From Charina bottae (Eukaryota > Chordata > Lepidosauria > Squamata > Charinaidae), in the NCBI GenBank assembly GCA_023362775.1, contig JALMGJ010000008.1, positions 22,954,501 to 23,018,500 on the forward strand: a DNA stretch of 64,000 nucleotides, in the 5' to 3' direction. The position numbers and the translations under genes were made by a program. The number at the start of each line of letters is the position of its first letter. The first letter of the stretch is position 1. Shown in pieces: positions 62,986 to 64,000 of this stretch. Below the pieces are notes generated by a model. That model did no database searches and had not been told where the DNA came from. It worked only from the letters and a program-made list of their open reading frames with translations.

Positions 62986-64000
62986 AATATAAAATATACC
63001 CATAATATATTAAACCTGATATAGCACATGTGTTATAATATCTAACCCCTGTATTATTGATAGAAAGAGATTCCAACAACTCCAAAAGCACTAAATTGAA
63101 ACTGTTCCACCAGATGTCAAGGCACTGATGGAAAGCAGGGAAGTTAGATCAATCTTTGGTCTGAATATTCAAGGGAATCATGCATTGGGAGCTGCTGCTA
63201 CAGAGCAACATTTGGAGAAAACTTTACAGAACCCTCCTTGTCAATTCTATTTTTGTATATTTGTTGGGTTGGACTACCTTAAATCCAGTGGGTCAACTAA
63301 AAATATGACTTAAAATTGGATCTATTCAATAGTTTTATGTAATAAAATGAAAGAAATGGGACACAGTCTGCTAAACTTTCCTTGTTGCATTTGAGATCCT
63401 GAATATTTGCAAGACAACCAGGGAGAGAACGGTGCTTGGTTTTTCCAGTAACAAAAGTAGTTGGTTATTTGCCACTTAATGCTTGTCTTTGAGCTAAGGG
63501 TATTTGGCAAAATTGAACAGTTCCATAATTCAATATGAAATGCAGTATGCAAAAAAGGTCCTGGATTTAAAAGTAACTCTGGAAAAACTGCCACTGAATT
63601 TTTGGAAAGCTATTGCTACTTAGATAGGATATTTTTGAAAGAGAATAATGTATTGTTTTTCCCATTATAAAATGGGTTTCCAAATGTACACAGAATAATT
63701 GCATTTCCTCCCTTTTATGTCTCAAGTGGATCAATGCAGAGGAAGACTCCTTACTTTATTCTTTTGTTTGAATTAAAATACAGAAGATGAATGGTAGTTT
63801 CATCTTAACCAAAGTGTGAGGGAAGTTTTTTGCATATTTTTGATATGTGATCTTATCAACAAACAGCTTTTCCCCCTCTGTACCTTAAATCCTTGTAATT
63901 CCCCAGTACTGAAACTTGACAGTACAGAAAGTAATTTTTATCATTGCTACGAGTCTTTGAGTGGTATGTATTGCATATTACAACATCTGCTTATTAGGAG
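62986..64000. other. Unassigned DNA, no gene seen
   Basis: No exon, RNA or repeat family recognised in the last kilobase. Confidence 0.4.

Noticed and set aside
1..64000. CRISPR arrays, operons, ribosome-binding sites, plasmid or phage features
   Set aside because: The sequence is clearly vertebrate nuclear DNA rich in LINEs and SINEs; no spaced direct-repeat array of CRISPR type or bacterial gene organisation is seen.

Overview
The window reads as vertebrate, most likely squamate reptile, intergenic DNA made very largely of transposable elements. The evidence is Sauria-type tRNA SINEs (6680, 47575), a BovB 3' end (17082), young L1 and L2-like LINEs with long A/T tails, several hAT MITEs, a Penelope-like element (PLE) family and an AATAG microsatellite attached to a LINE tail (a pattern I associate with snakes, though not decisive). 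I found no host protein-coding gene, rRNA gene or tRNA gene that I can support. The intact-looking long reading frame is that of a PLE at 24483-27032 (849 aa, RT plus GIY-YIG).

Layout. 1-6000: an old antisense LINE (about 1395-5560) interrupted by an L1 3' fragment, a SINE and two hAT MITEs with perfect 8-bp target site duplications (TSDs). 6000-15400: mostly unannotatable single-copy-like DNA with a Sauria SINE, a tiny 156-bp PLE hairpin (9300) and LINE tails. 15400-18100: antisense L2-like LINE, Tc1/mariner remnant, BovB 3' end and a hAT remnant with a BED zinc finger. 18100-31140: a three-level nest, an outer L1 split by a second L1 (TSD AAGAATTTAGCTACC), itself split by a 5.1-kb PLE inverted dimer (TSD TTTTGAAGCATATT). 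31140-39380: a promoter/minisatellite unit, an internally deleted L1, an L2-like LINE with 14-bp TSD and unassigned DNA. 39390-44434: a 5-kb composite bounded by hAT termini and a perfect 8-bp TSD, holding a PLE fragment, a split 5S-rRNA-like sequence and a large array of alternating inverted repeats. 44440-64000: SINEs, an L2-like LINE with its own TATA promoter, a hAT inserted in a SINE, L1 fragments, a second complete PLE inverted dimer (60342-62014) and an L2-like fragment.

The most notable signal is the PLE family. Three insertions (9300, 22145, 60342) share one architecture: a TSD of 12-14 bp, an inverted arm that always begins at the same nucleotide (CTGTGGCTT), then a forward arm ending in CTTCATAGACAT. 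Within a locus the two arms share private variants, so each inverted dimer seems to have been made from one template at insertion. The repeated terminal region (pLTR) holds a hammerhead-ribozyme-like core.

All family names are from reading motifs; no database search was run. Boundaries supported by TSDs are precise, others are approximate by tens of bases.
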